A stretch of 64,000 nucleotides of DNA from Dromaius novaehollandiae (GCF_036370855.1 NC_088106.1:30263501-30327500); one strand, 5' to 3'; positions 12,665 to 24,447 are shown, counted from the first letter of the stretch. A program made the numbers and translations. The notes: generated by a model from the letters alone, not told the origin.

Positions 12665-13030
12665 TCCATGAAAATAAGCCAAGCACTGCCATCGTCGGTC
12701 TAAATGCAGATAAGTATTGTACTGAAAACAAAGATTACTTGTACTTTGTAGATAGAGATGTGTTTTGTTACAGGATGCTTTGTATGGAATTGGGTCACAG
12801 CAGAATATGAGCCAACTCCCCCTCCCGCCCGCCTCCTCCCAACCTCCCTCTCTGCCTGCCTATCCTTTGAATCTGGAGCCAAATCTCAAGGGTAACAGAG
12901 TAGAAATTGCTACAGTTTTGCCGTTTTCCCTTGGCTGGGATTTGCTTTTCATTTATGGGGCAATACTCATGCCTCTCTGCCATTCATCTATTAATTAATG
13001 TCATTGATTATTAGCTGTTCTCTCTCAGCC
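12665..13030. promoter_or_regulatory. candidate conserved non-coding element
   Basis: AT-rich, non-repetitive flanks surround a short C-rich stretch. The right part has 'attaattaatg' (about 12990-13000) and 'ttgatta' (about 13005), stacked homeodomain-type cores. There is no long frame with a domain. Regulatory function is inferred from texture. Confidence 0.3.
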
Positions 13031-13034
13031 TTGT

Positions 13035-13859
13035 GTTTTCAAACCTCTGGAGGGAGGGGGGGGAGGTAAGATGTATCCAAAGGATGCCCAATTCAGATGA
13101 CAAGGGAAGCACCAAAGCGTTGTTATCTCCCGCTACTCTCCCCCTCCCAATGCCACATCTTTGTTATTGCAAGTCCTTTAGCCTGGTTCATACAGTGTGC
13201 CCATCACCTTGGTATCTGACCACCTTTCCCTCTCCCCCATAAAGCAAAGTATCTCCTGTTGTCCTTTTAGTTTTCTTCTGCTCAGGGAAGACCAGTATAC
13301 CCACAGTATTTATCGGTCTTCCGATGTGATCTGCCCTTCACAGTTACTGCAGATATTAAGTCCACATCTTGGTCATTGTCTTTGGCATAGTTGAACTCTA
13401 TCCTTCCAACTGCAACAAAACAGAGTCAATACTCAAAACCCTGGCCAATGAACATCTTTCTATATGCCAAGTTTCTCCACATTTCATTCAAGATATGACA
13501 GCTGACGGCAGAAACCACAGATCCATGTTTCTAGCTGTAAAACCCATGTCATCCATACATTACAGTCGTCTTTGGTTCCAGAAGCTGGTCATCCTTCAGA
13601 GTAAATGTGGTGTTGGCCATGAAAATTAAAGCACAAACCGCAGTGTCCAAATTCTGACCATGCTTACATGTGCTTTGTTTTACTGATAAGAATGGTTTCT
13701 ACTGTCTGGGAAAGGCTAACTTCCTTCCAGCTTTCTGACAAAAAGCTACTTTGCGACTGTTTCTCAAAAAACAAAGCACAGGTAGCACTGTGCCCACAGA
13801 TGGGGGCCCACAGCTGGAGAGAGATGAGTGGGTTTTTCGCCAGCTATGAAAGCTAGAAA

Positions 13860-13897
<38 letters not shown>

Positions 13898-14485
13898 GGA
13901 GTCTCTCACAGCCAGCTGTGGGGCTCTGAGAAATGGGCCAAACAAGGTCCCAGTTCTGAGACACCTGACCTCTGGGCTCTGAGACAAGCACCTGAGGGTG
14001 GAGTTACTCCAAACAACACCTCTGGGAAACAGGAAACATTTCAATTCTACAGAGCATAGGGAAGTGTTTTGACTTAACAGAGCTTAAATGTTCATCGGCA
14101 TGCGCATTACTGCCCAGGCTGTGATTGCTGGTGGCTGGTCACTCTGTTTATTCTACCTATAAGAAGTCAAAATCGGTCACCCCCACCAACATCATGGAAA
14201 TGGCAGAACTTAAACCAGATCTGCGGTGGGTTTCAGGTTAGCCTCACACACCTTTGCAGACTCTTTCCATCAGGTACAGGTCACTTTGGGTGGGACATCT
14301 CTAACAACCACCAGTGTAGTCCAAGCTGGCAAGACCATGAGTTACTAGACTTAAAATCTGCCACATTTTTAGCACCTGAAATTACATATAAGCCAGCTTT
14401 GACCCTTTTCATGTCTCCAGAATGACCAGATAGCAAAGATGTCTTTTCTCCAAACTCTGAGCTTGGGAGATTTAAAGAGAAGCCC
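13035..14485. other. unassigned DNA around a poly(T) tract
   Basis: Apart from the T30 run, I see short frames only. The minus-strand frames at 13764-14044 consist partly of lysine codons from the A-run and are not credible genes. Confidence 0.5.
13863..13892. repeat. poly(T) tract of 30
   Basis: An uninterrupted run of 30 T. On the minus strand it would be a poly(A) tail, but the DNA upstream on that strand shows no AATAAA signal in the adjoining 100 bp and no recognisable gene or LINE. I therefore cannot call a retroposed copy. Confidence 0.9.
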
Positions 14486-14489
14486 AAGT

Positions 14490-14810
14490 GTTTTCTCAAG
14501 TAAGAGCAGGCTTTTGCAATGCTGAGTCAGGGCTCATTTTCCCCTGCACGCTGCATTTCATTCTGGGCCTAATCCGGCCACCATTAGAGCTGATGAATCC
14601 AGCATAGAGAAAAGGCGTCATGACGTGGTGCAGCATAAAGTTTTTATTGGTGCCAGTTTGGAATGAGGTGCATAATTCACTCGCACTGTTGCCACTTGTG
14701 AGTAATGCGCCCATTCCACACTCCTGCGGATAAAACCTTTATGGCCTACCACAGCACCAGGTATTACATCTAATATATGCACCACCATAATGACGAGCAC
14801 TGAAAACCTG
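14490..14810. promoter_or_regulatory. candidate conserved enhancer with MARE-like and CRE-like sites
   Basis: A dense non-repetitive block. TGCTGAGTCAG at 14520-14530 matches 11 bases of the Maf recognition element and contains an AP-1 core. CGTCATGACG at 14616-14625 is a perfect 10-bp palindrome with TGACG half-sites on both strands. 'cataaagtttttattgg' follows. Several ATTA/TAAT cores are present. No transposon or coding signal is visible. Function is inferred. Confidence 0.4.
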
Positions 14811-14879
14811 TTTTTTTAACCTGTTTTCTCCCCACTCTTTCTGCTTCCCACCCTTAAATACCCCACAGTGTCTGCTTCA

Positions 14880-15430
14880 TGGTGCTTTACTTCTGCTTTG
14901 TCAACTGCCTGGGGAACCCGCTATATCGATATTCTGGACAAGGTTTTGATTTGGAAAAAAAAACCAGAGTGAGCGGCATAATTTAAAAATCAAAGAAATT
15001 CATTTCAGTAGTAAAAGGTTAACAGCCTTTAGGAGGAACACTTTTTAATCACCCACGTCTAGACTCTATCACTCGAATCACCGGCAGCAGGAGTGAAATA
15101 TGGTTAAGCCCCCGTCACCAAACAGCACCTAAAGACTGTTGTATTTAATCATGTCTGTGCACTAGTTATGGATTTTCATTATGATTCCCGATGCTGTTGC
15201 GCTGTGTAAAATATTAATATCCATAGTAATGATGCATGAAGCTTGGAGTGTAATTTCTTCACTCTCCTTGTCTGATATTAAATTGTTACCACTTTATCAT
15301 TTGTGTAGAACTGCACGTTTCAATTAATCTTTCCGTATCAGCAGCCCTGATTAATATAGATCATGATTCATAAGCTTATCGTCACTATAGTTTTAACAGA
15401 TCATTTATAAAGATCTTAAATTTCAGGGCT
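14880..15430. promoter_or_regulatory. candidate highly conserved non-coding element
   Basis: The most element-like texture in the window: AT-rich and free of repeats, with clustered homeodomain cores (TATTAATATCC near 15211, CAATTAAT at 15321-15328, GATTAATA near 15350), plus 'atgatgcatgaag' near 15230 and GATCATGATTCAT near 15359. Stop codons interrupt all frames. It resembles deeply conserved vertebrate elements near developmental regulators, but I cannot match it to a named one. Confidence 0.45.
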
Positions 15431-15434
15431 TGGG

Positions 15435-16370
15435 AGGCACAGCCATTCCATCCAAGGCTTTTCTCACTTCCTGTTCCAGCAGGTTTCTCCATTCAAACAA
15501 CTAATTCCGGGAAAGAAAATTAGCCAGATAAAAATGTATGCTTCATTTTTTTTTTTAACGTATTCAGAGCTCTGCATAAACTTTTCCGCTACTTGACTCA
15601 TTGAAAGGAAGGTGCATGAGCACAAGTACTCACCAGCTTTGGTCTTCCTCACTGTGCTTGCCTGATTCATTCTCACTGCCCCTGAAAAGGGCATGGGAGC
15701 TGCCCTGGGCTCTTCCACAGGTTTTGCAGCTCCTCAGCTAGCACTGGTTTTCTCTCTCTCCATGTGATGGACTCTTCTGGCGCTATAAATCTGTGCTGGA
15801 AGTCCCGGGCTCTAGTCGCTGGCTGCAAACTTGCTAAGACAGCACACTTTCCTCTAGTAAGAAAGACTTCTTTCCACTGCAGCCATTCCCAAAACCTCCA
15901 GCCACACGAGAAATGTCCGCGGGCCAAATTCCACGTTTGCATGAAGGAGTAAATTCCTGGCTGAAGCCAACCAGCCTTTATTTTCCATGCTAGCCCAGTT
16001 CCACGGGAGGGAGTTATTGCCCCAGCTGAAGCACAGAAAGCTAGCGTGACTCTTTCAAGGCAACTGCCTTGAAGCTGGGAAGCGAGGCCAACCACAGACT
16101 GCTCTCAAACAACCCCCCTTTGGCTCCCCACAGAGCGGTTTGGCATTACTCAGCGTGGTGCAAGTGTGTACAGAAACATCAGGTCTTCTCGGACAAGATG
16201 TTATACAGACACTGCAGTGTGTGGCACAGATGTTTGCCTTGAAAATTAATGGCTAAAAGCAGCAACCCACACTCAGCTGGGGATGAATAGACAGCATCTA
16301 GCATGCGGGAGTGTCAGGCTCTTTCGGGACACTGTTATAATCGTAGTAATGAAGAACAGCAACCAATTAG
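15435..16370. other. unassigned DNA
   Basis: A minus-strand 140-codon frame (15673-16095) has no recognisable domain. I found no repeat signature. Confidence 0.45.
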
Positions 16371-16374
16371 TCAT

Positions 16375-16585
16375 TTTTTAGTGGATAGAGATGGAAAAGA
16401 AGCATTAGATAGTTTAAAACATCCATCAAAGGTCCCTGTCTAGCCTTCTGTATATTCTCCAGGGCTTTGTCAAGTGATCTTAAGTGTCTCAAATAATGGA
16501 GATACTCAAGAGACTATTTAAAATCCTAATAGAAGGTATTTTTTCTTACTTACATATTTTCTTTCCTGATATAGTCCCAGAATTC
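16375..16585 (-). repeat. CR1 LINE fragment, antisense
   Basis: On the plus strand, 'agatggaaaagaagcattag' is followed by 'gtatattctccagggctttg', then 'aataatggagatactcaagag' and 'tttcctgatatagtc'. This is the order seen in antisense CR1 3' regions of turtles, crocodilians and birds. The copy is short, 5'-truncated and old. Confidence 0.75.
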
Positions 16586-16589
16586 CTAA

Positions 16590-18160
16590 TTACAACCCTC
16601 AGCTCCGATTTGCAAAGGAGGTGGGGTTAGCAACAAGGAACAGCTCTGAAAATCCCACCTGGGACCACGGGTGAGCTGGAGCAGGCAGCCGCAGTGCTCG
16701 GCGGAGGGGCAGAGTGCCTCCATGGGGCAGCACGGGGCAGGGGGGCTCCGGGGGGCATGACCAGAGCCCTGCTGTTTTCTCCCTCACCTTTACGCCCATG
16801 GTGCCGGCTGTATGACTGAGCGCACGCAAGTGCTACGGAGAACTGCTGCCAGGCATCGCGGAGCAGCCTCCCTCCCTTGTCCATCCCTGGGAATCATGCC
16901 TGAAGTGCTCCTTTCCCTTCTGATGCTTGCCCCTCTGCCCCAAACTGGCACGATTTTGGAAACACCGTGAGGTTTTATTAACCTTCTGCCCTCCCTAACT
17001 AAAAAGGGGGAAGGGAAAAAATCTGGGAAGTATACAGCTGTATCTGAAATCTATACAGCAAGACAGATCTAGCTAGAGCAGTCTTTAGGGCATATATACA
17101 TTACCAGGCTACAGTGAAATATAGCCTGAAATTTGTCTCCAAAGATGAGATAATGTAGCTACGTTAACAGCTGCAACTGTCACTTTCGAGTGAAGTAGTG
17201 GGTATTGTGTTGAGTACATTTGCAGGGCAATTTTCCAGTTGGAATAAAAGGCTTTCTGAGGTGAATTTTCCTTGGTTTTTATCCATCTATCTAAGGTTAT
17301 TTTTATATATATATTATACAAATATTGACTGGTTCTGAGGGCAATAGCAGTAAAATATTGCACTAGGAAAGAAAATAGTTCCCAAGTCTCTTTCTATATA
17401 TTTTGGCCTCAGCTACAGCCTCAGGGCAGTATATGCCATTTTCCCCCTCAAAGTATGAAATTTTACTTCTCTTGCTTCTTAGCAGTTTTATTATCCCTTT
17501 GTATGTTTGTAAAGAATAAAAAGAGAGGATAGTGCTGGACTTGGAGGTTTCTGCACAAAGCAACATCCTGCAGGAGAGTTTTGCATGAGGCGTGAATTTG
17601 CATTGCCAGGACCTGTTTTAAAAGTGCTGCATAAAATATAGATAAATATCATTCCCTGTGGGTTTTCTTTTTAAAAAATTAATACAATGTAATAAATTGT
17701 CACGATTACTTGACATAGGAGTTCCAACAGAGATTTAGGGCTGTGCTGTGCCAAGCTCTCTGAAATACATCTCAGGCAGTTTAGGTACTAGGCAATTTCT
17801 GTATGTTACAGGAAAGCTGTGCCAGTTTAAGGCATTGCAGACTTTTAGTGGTAGCAATGGAAACTGCTGCCACTTTTCCCTGTCTGCATGCCCTCCAATT
17901 TTCTAATCATGCTCACCTGAGAAGGGAGCCTGCCTCCAAAGTTGATTGCCTGAACCTCTTTAGATGCCCAGTGTGTGCAAGCAGAAAGTCTCCTTGCAAA
18001 ATTTGCCTTCTAAGGCCTGGGTAGACCTCCATAGATTTCCCCTGAGTCACCTAGAACTAGCTAAAAGTACTACTAGTGGAGAACACGGGGGTGTGATGGA
18101 GACTGGTGTTCAAGGAGGCGATTTATCTCTGCGTTGGGCCTTGGTGCAGTCAACAGGACA
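16590..18160. other. GC-rich patch, then AT-rich DNA
   Basis: 16660-16780 is G/C-rich but has few CpGs, so I do not call a CpG island. 17570-17720 is AT-rich and contains a perfect octamer ATTTGCAT at 17596-17603, so it may be a small regulatory element. No exon is recognised. Confidence 0.4.
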
Positions 18161-18164
18161 ACTG

Positions 18165-18345
18165 TCCAGTTATGGGCTCTGGGCTTCACAAAGGACATTG
18201 TGAAGCTGAAGAGGGAGCAGAAAAAAGGCGTCTAGGTGACTCCAGGGCTGGGGGACAATAGCTTATGGTGAGATGCTCACATGACATAGCCTCTGTAGTA
18301 TATTAGAAAGAAAAGCAAGAGGCCAGCTCTTTAGGGATTTGGGGC
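18165..18345 (+). repeat. CR1 LINE fragment (sense)
   Basis: 'aaaggacattgtgaagctg' near 18190, followed by 'gggagcagaaaaaagg', 'ccagggctgggg' and 'cttatggtgagatgctc', matches the CR1 3' region in sense order. Divergence is high, and the element fades out before the Gypsy relic that begins about 550 bp downstream. Confidence 0.65.
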
Positions 18346-18349
18346 ACCT

Positions 18350-18900
18350 TCCCAGTGGAGAACAGGCCAGCGCTGAAAGGTGTCTCACCCTCTGAGAGGG
18401 AGGCCAGCCAGGACCAGTGGATGGAGACCGAAGCCAAAGTGAAGTGGGAAATGAAATTTTACCTACAAGGATACTTGCCAGCTGCGATGAGTGACAGAGT
18501 GGGTTTCTCCTTCCTCACTGTTTGCAAGTGAAGATACGCTTGCTCCTCCTGAACATGACCCTTGAAAAAACATCAGGGAGAGGGTGCAACGGGAGACCAG
18601 AGCGCCGCGCTCTCTAAGTCTTCATAGCTCTTAGTTTGGTTGGTGTCCTCCACATGAACCTGTTCAAGACCCTCCCCACTCTTCTCAAGCCTGCTATGGC
18701 CTTAGAGAAGGCAAAGAAGAGCACCCAGACCAGGGCCCCAGCTGTCAAGCACTGACAGCCCATTTAGCACCAAAGCTGCACTACCTGCAGAGTATCTCAC
18801 CAAGGCAGAGTTACAGCTGCCCAAAGCTCAGCCCCAGAGAGGCAGCAGCAAGCCCACAGCAGTCCTGGTTACCAAGCAGTCAGAGAGTATCCAAAGAGGA
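18350..18900. other. unassigned DNA between CR1 and Gypsy RT relics
   Basis: This may include more of the Gypsy element (protease or the 5' part of RT), because the recognisable RT signal begins directly after it. I could not align any part with confidence. Confidence 0.35.
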
Positions 18901-18904
18901 AAAA

Positions 18905-19420
18905 AATCACTGGCGGCACCTATAGCCACACGCAGAAATTAGAGAGTCTGACTATAAGGTCATAATAAATCAGTCCGCTGACAAGGAGATCTACCCTTTG
19001 TCCAGGGTAGAAGATTTATCTGTGACCCTAGGCAGGGGCATTTCTTCCTTGATTTGTTAAATGCTGAACAGAAAATGGAGCTAGATCAGAAGCCTGATGA
19101 GTACCTGATTGTGAATACTTGCGTTCAACCCCATGCCTGCTCTCCCCCCCACCCCCCCGCCACAGACACACAGTACTTCTCAGGATGCTGTATTATGTTT
19201 CAAGAGAACCTCTATTTTTCAGTCTGTGATGGACCGGATTTTGCAGAACTCGATTATGTGGTTTGTTTTCTTGATGACATTTTAATCAGAGGGTTCTCTG
19301 TAACAAAATGCCTACCAATTCTGGAGAAGCACCTGCATGCTGTGAGCGGAATGGAATCAGTGTTCATGAGAGGGAAGTACAGCACTTCCTGGGAGCTCCG
19401 GGAAGGGGAGAGTGTGAGCA
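18905..19420 (+). pseudogene. Ty3/Gypsy (Mag-like) reverse transcriptase relic
   Basis: A decayed RT domain of an LTR retrotransposon. In order: a lead-in with 'DYKV' and a YPLSRVEDL-type motif (18950-19005), an 'MELDQKPDEYLIVNT' stretch (19075-19119), an FQxVMDRIL motif (19217-19243), the catalytic box FLDD (19267-19278, the Y/F-x-D-D motif) within VVCFLDDILI, and a following helix with 'LEKHLHAV' (from 19321). The match is to the Mag/K02A2.6-like branch of Gypsy elements. It uses all three plus-strand frames with at least three shifts and a stop at 19058, and a C-rich insertion sits near 19140-19160. It cannot encode an enzyme. No LTRs or gag were recognised nearby. The 140-codon frame at 19054-19476 is only the part of this relic that stays in one phase. 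Confidence 0.85.
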
Positions 19421-19424
19421 GAAG

Positions 19425-20725
19425 TGCAGCCAGAATCCACACGTCCCAGAGAAAGATGTTTCTGAACACAGATTGAATTCAAAGGGTTTCCTTCAGAAAA
19501 GTCTTTCTGGCTCAGGATAAAGTGCTGGGGGAAGCCCTGGAAGTGGTCAGTGGAATGCGATTTCCCAGAAATGCAAAGCACCAGAATGAAGGATTGCACC
19601 ACCATGCATCCCATTTTCTATTCATTGCTGGATGAAATTGGGATGTCAAGGGAAAGAGAAACAAAGGAGGTTGGCTGTGGTCTGCAATTAGGAGAGAGAA
19701 AAACTACGAGAACATTGACTTTGTGTGACTTTTGCCTGGTTGAGTACCAAGTGCTGTCCAAATGCTGATGTGTCTGACCACGGGGTCTTGGCTGCCTTCT
19801 CTACCACCTCCACACTGATAGAGCAACTAGCTCCAGTAGGACACCTGGACCTGCCTGAAAAGATGGTATTTCCTCATTCGTCACAGACATTATCTATGGA
19901 CTTTCAGTGACCATCTGTAAGAGAATTTTTAACACAATTTATAACAGCACTGGATTAAACTAAAACCATGCTGCCATCCCATCTCCATGAGAACAAACAG
20001 CATAGACACCAAACGCAGCAATGGGCAAAACAGGGAAAAATCAAATGATTCTTTTTGGCATTGTGTTGCAAGGCTTGAACTCATGCATCAAAGCTCTTAG
20101 TTTTCCAGTTCTACGTGTTTCACTACTAAATTATTCCTTAACTGACTATTGTCATGATTTGGGGAACTTTTGACATATTATAAATGCAAACGTACTCGTA
20201 AATCTCACAGTAAAACCTTAGTATGAGAAGCCTGCATAATCACAAACAGTAAATATTTTGTTGTGGCAGTGGTTCATATGGGAAAAAATTAGCATTTTGC
20301 TTTGGTTTGGCCCAAATGTGTTTGATTTCCTTGGAGGTTGTTGAGGGTTTTTTTGGTTCAGTCTCCTGTAATATAAATAATAATGTAGCCAGATGCTTGG
20401 TACATAAACACATGGCTGATGAGCAGAGGGATGTGAAGGATAATGTTCATCATCTTTAAAATACTGGGAAACAAAGTTGCTGTTTTCAAACGGCATAAAA
20501 TGCGTGTTATCATCTTGGCAGGATCACAGTCTGCCCATGGCCAAAGGAATGGCATGGAGTCACCAATATAAGTCGTTTGGGACTTTATCACGCAATCTTG
20601 CATTTTCTGCATGTATATTTCAAAAAATGGTAAAGGTTCTCTGTTCACAGAAGAGGACTGGAATGTGGTTGCCTGTGTATACCAGGCTGGCTTCACTCTT
20701 CTTTCCAAGGCAGAAAAACAACAAT
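19425..20725. other. unassigned DNA downstream of the Gypsy relic
   Basis: It could contain the rest of the Gypsy pol, but I cannot recognise RNase H or integrase motifs here. Short frames on both strands lack domains. Confidence 0.4.
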
Positions 20726-20728
20726 GGT

Positions 20729-20768
20729 CTAAAATCAGTGCAAGTGAGCACAGAATCTGGCCTCACAT
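20729..20768 (+). repeat. possible end of the palindromic amniote repeat
   Basis: 'aaaatcagtgcaagtgagc' followed by 'acagaatctggcc' resembles one terminal arm of the palindromic element found more completely at 45149-45254. It is very short. Confidence 0.3.
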
Positions 20769-20769
20769 T

Positions 20770-22845
20770 TTGGTTTCTGTCTTTCCACTGCTCCATCTGA
20801 ATTTGTTGGGAAGGAGATTCAGCCCTTCCTAAATGGGACCAAAGATGTCTCTGTTGAGTATCCAAAGAGAAGACACTGGAAAGTATAGAGATTCCATCTG
20901 AAAATGAATCACTTCTTTCATTCAAGAAAAGCTGTTTATTCTACGATCATGTGAACCATACCTGAATAATAACTAATCTCTGAATTAAGGATCAGAACTG
21001 GTCACATAATTAAATATGGTATGTTAAATATTTATCTCTCTTATGTGCCTGCGAATCTGAAATCAGGAGGTTTAGTGGCATCACAAGTAGTTTTGGTTGA
21101 TTCCTATTGTCACATTTTCCTAAAGATCCTCCTAGATTCCAGTGTATTACAACTGTGATAGCCATATATGATCAATACCCTGTTTGTAGAAAAGTCTATA
21201 GCTATGTATGAGAATATTCCCAGCACCCTCTTCTCCAGAAAAATTTGCATACAGTTTCACATTTCTGTTCCATTGGTGCCACCTATTGGTAAGTGCACAT
21301 GTCAACCCAGCAAAATAGTGATAGGGACATGGGACCCTCAGCAAGGATGGCCTACTGCGATCATGACGTAAGCATCATCTGGGAGCATTCTGAGGGCAAA
21401 GCCCTTTGTCCCATCAGGGCATTCAGCTTCCTTGACCAAGCCCAGCCATGACCCTTTAACTGATCAGCTTGTTTTTGTTGAGTTGAGTAAGGAGTCCTAT
21501 TGCTGATTTCTGCTTAGCCTGGCCATCACTTTTTCTGCTGGGGTTGTGATCACAGCAGCTGGGCCCAGTGGGGGGAAGACATTGCTGACCTGTACCATAA
21601 AGGCAGCCTGATTTGGAGGCTGAGATGTGATTGTTATGGCAGTCCCCCCAAACCTGAACAGATGAGAGCTTCACAAATCTCCCCTTGTTTCCACACTTCG
21701 CCTGGCACAGAATGACTTGGCCACCTAAGCAGCAGCATGTGCTAGGGGGCACACAGTGAGGTCCTGGTCACATGCAGACCCAATCTCCAAGAGAAGCTAT
21801 CAAGCACTAAACACATGGAAAATAGGAACGCACTTTTTTATTTTGTGTTCCCGTTTTCCCTATGCCATCACTTTGAGAAATCAAGCTAAGAACAACATCT
21901 CTTTGTAAAAGGGATGGGCTTGTGAAGAAGGATGCTGCTTTTGGGCATTGGCCTGCCCTTGGGTGCCCAGCTCATGCCACTGCCAATTGAGAGCCCTGAG
22001 TGCTGATCCTCAGGGGCAGATCTCAGTCACAGGTCGGAGGACTGACAAGAGGGTTGTGTGTCTGGGGCAATACAAACCACAAAAATCTGCATGAAGCATG
22101 GGAAAGTGCAGGAGGCCAGAATGTTCCCAGTCCTGGGTATCCAGCTGTAGGGCAAACTCCCAGAGGGAATTAGCTAATATCACCTCCAGGAAATCATAGA
22201 AATGTTCTGTTCTATGAGAGTTCATTTGATTTCTAAGTTGAACAGCTGCTACTTTCTCTATTGTCCCAGTCTTCCTCAGTTCAAACAAAGCACCTGTTTC
22301 CCCAGCTGTGATCTCCATTCCAGGGATGTCCCCGGATTTTTGGGGAGGTGGTGACAGGAGAATGAGAGCAGAGGGAGAGGGGAGCTTATGGGCAAGGTAA
22401 CCCTAGAAAAGCCTCCGGAGTCCTGCACCCAGGAGTCCTGCAGGGTGGCTCTGAGTGTGCGCAGGACATTCCCTCACACAGGGACATTGCCTGAAGGGTG
22501 CCTCCTCTTCCCGGCTCAGCTAGTGCAGGGCAAGTGGCAATACGCCCTGATGTCAAGCGCTGCCTCCCCAAGCCTCACCAGCCCAACACCAAAAGTCCAT
22601 GCCCATGGATAAATCAGGGCGAGTCCTGTTGTGAAGTCACTTTTTCCAAGCTGTCATGTTAAGAGTGATTTAAAGCAATGGCTTTCCCCATCATTTTCAG
22701 TTGGGGCTGGAACCAGCCCAGAATGGTGCTGTTCAGCTCTCCTCTCACCTCCACGCCATCCTTTCCAGAATTTCCCAGCTATCCCAGAGCTCCCTGTCTG
22801 ATCCGAACACAGCCCTTCCTGTCCCTTACACTTTCATTTCTGTTT
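20770..22845. other. unassigned DNA
   Basis: Frames up to about 100 codons occur on both strands without recognisable domains. I found no transposon signature. Confidence 0.45.
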
Positions 22846-22849
22846 CTTT

Positions 22850-23170
22850 ACATCTTTATTAAACTGTATAGCCACTTTGATAGGAAAATTGAAAAGAAAA
22901 AGATATGAGGAACAACAAAAAAGCCATAATTATGAAGATTCAATTTAATTTTAAAGGTTGTGGAAGGAGGAAAAAAAAGAAGCAGGAGAAGAAGAAACCA
23001 AATTAATTTAGCAGGAAAGCATTGCATGAAATATTGTTGGAGTTTAATAACCATGCAAAGACAGATGATATGTGTGGAAAAATTAGTTGTAGGACCTCAT
23101 AATAGTCTATTAATATTTTCTACAGGCGCAGAAACCCTTTGCTGAATGATTGTTACAAAGTAATCTTTTT
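22850..23170. promoter_or_regulatory. AT-rich block, weak candidate conserved element
   Basis: It has repeated TAATTA/AATTAA cores ('accaaattaatttagc' near 22996, 'tctattaatattttc' near 23105) and GCATTGCATG. An A/G-rich run at 22960-22990 is low complexity. Regulatory function is a guess. Confidence 0.22.
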
Positions 23171-23174
23171 TTTT

Positions 23175-24400
23175 TTTTAAGACATTAAAAAATATCTTCA
23201 AAAGGAGAAGACGGCAGCAATGTACATACTGTACAGAATGGAGACCCCAGTGAGGCACGTCAGATCCCAGGCTAGATTCTGCACAGGCTTGTTTCTCTCT
23301 CTCTGCTCTGCCGTGATGGAGGGTCTCACACCAGACTGCTCGCTGTGGGCAATTGCCCAAACGGTAGGATGAGGACCTTTGACAAGGCATCTGTCCCTCC
23401 CTTCTGACCCGTGGGAAGGGTGTTTCTCCTGACAAGGACAGAAGCAAGGTCCCTGTGAGCTGGGGAGACTGTCGCTCCGGGTGGGCAGATCTGAATGAGA
23501 AAAAAACTCCTGGAGGAAAGTACTCTGTGTGCAGCCCCTACCCCTGCATTGCTTTGGCCCACCTCAGAGAGGGCATAGCAAGCTGGGTCCATGTTAGAGG
23601 AACAGGGGACACAGCTGCTTGGTAGAAGAAGTGGCTCCTTTCCACTTCCAGAAATCCCCATGCTGTCCCTTCCAAAGAAAGGCCTGCTGCTCAGCAGTGT
23701 CCATACTCCTCCAGAGGAGGACGCACAACACATCTCACATATATTTCTCTTTCGAAGGAGCCTCTTCTGCCCAAAGGCTGGCACTGGCCCTGGGTTCAAA
23801 ATGGAAGAGGCCAAGGGCAGAGTGTATCAGTAGGTCTGGGTGAAGAAGTCCACAGAAGGGCCCTTGTCCAGCCCCGCACGCGACTGCACTCTTCCCTGGC
23901 AGGATGGCATAGCCCTCTCTGGCTTCCCCAGCCCCTTGAACTCCAGGGAGAGGTGTGCTCTTATACCCAGGGCAGCGCAGTAGGGCTTGCAGGGGATTGC
24001 ACAGCTCCATCACCCCATGCAAAGAGGACGATGCCTGGGTTGTCTTGTCACCTCTTGTCACACGGGGATGAGGCAAAGAAGTCCCCACTGCCGGGTGACG
24101 GTGGGAAGCAGCTGATGCCAATGCTGAGGGGCACCCCAGGGAGCAGCGCTCAGCCAAGGCGCTGGCAGTGGAAACCGGGCAGTGTTCAAATGCTGAGGCA
24201 GCTGGAAGGAGCCCAGATTTTCAAAAGGGAGGGCAAGGGGAAAGGGTCATCCCACGGAAAACTCATACCTTTCTTCAGCATCATATTGGTGGTCCCTAAA
24301 AATGCATTCCTAATATTAGTCTCAAGGGCTCGACACACTGATGAAAGGGCAGTTGTAAAGTTCCTGCACAGTACTGTGAAAATGGGAGGGTGAGATAAAT
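23175..24400. other. unassigned DNA with overlapping frames
   Basis: Frames of 162 codons (23326-23814, -), 146 (23953-24393, +) and 140 (23735-24157, -) overlap one another. None shows a domain, signal peptide or membrane segment I can defend. The excess of long frames fits locally higher GC content. Confidence 0.45.
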
Positions 24401-24404
24401 GGGA

Positions 24405-24405
24405 G

Positions 24406-24444
<39 letters not shown>
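24405..24444. repeat. (GC)n followed by (AC)n microsatellite
   Basis: About five GC units run directly into about sixteen AC units. Alternating purine-pyrimidine sequence of this kind readily forms Z-DNA. Confidence 0.95.

Positions 24445-24447
<3 letters not shown>

Noticed and set aside
13764-14044. Minus-strand frames with lysine runs
   Set aside because: The lysines come from the A30 homopolymer; no real coding signal.
16660-16780. CpG island or promoter
   Set aside because: G/C-rich but few CpG dinucleotides and no associated exon or TATA-like arrangement.
19054-19476. 140-codon plus frame as an intact gene
   Set aside because: It is the in-phase portion of a decayed Gypsy RT. Flanking motifs lie in other frames and the domain is incomplete.
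23326-24393. Cluster of frames of 162, 146 and 140 codons on both strands
   Set aside because: They overlap one another in different phases, lack domains, and part of one runs into a CA microsatellite. Locally higher GC content explains the lack of stops.
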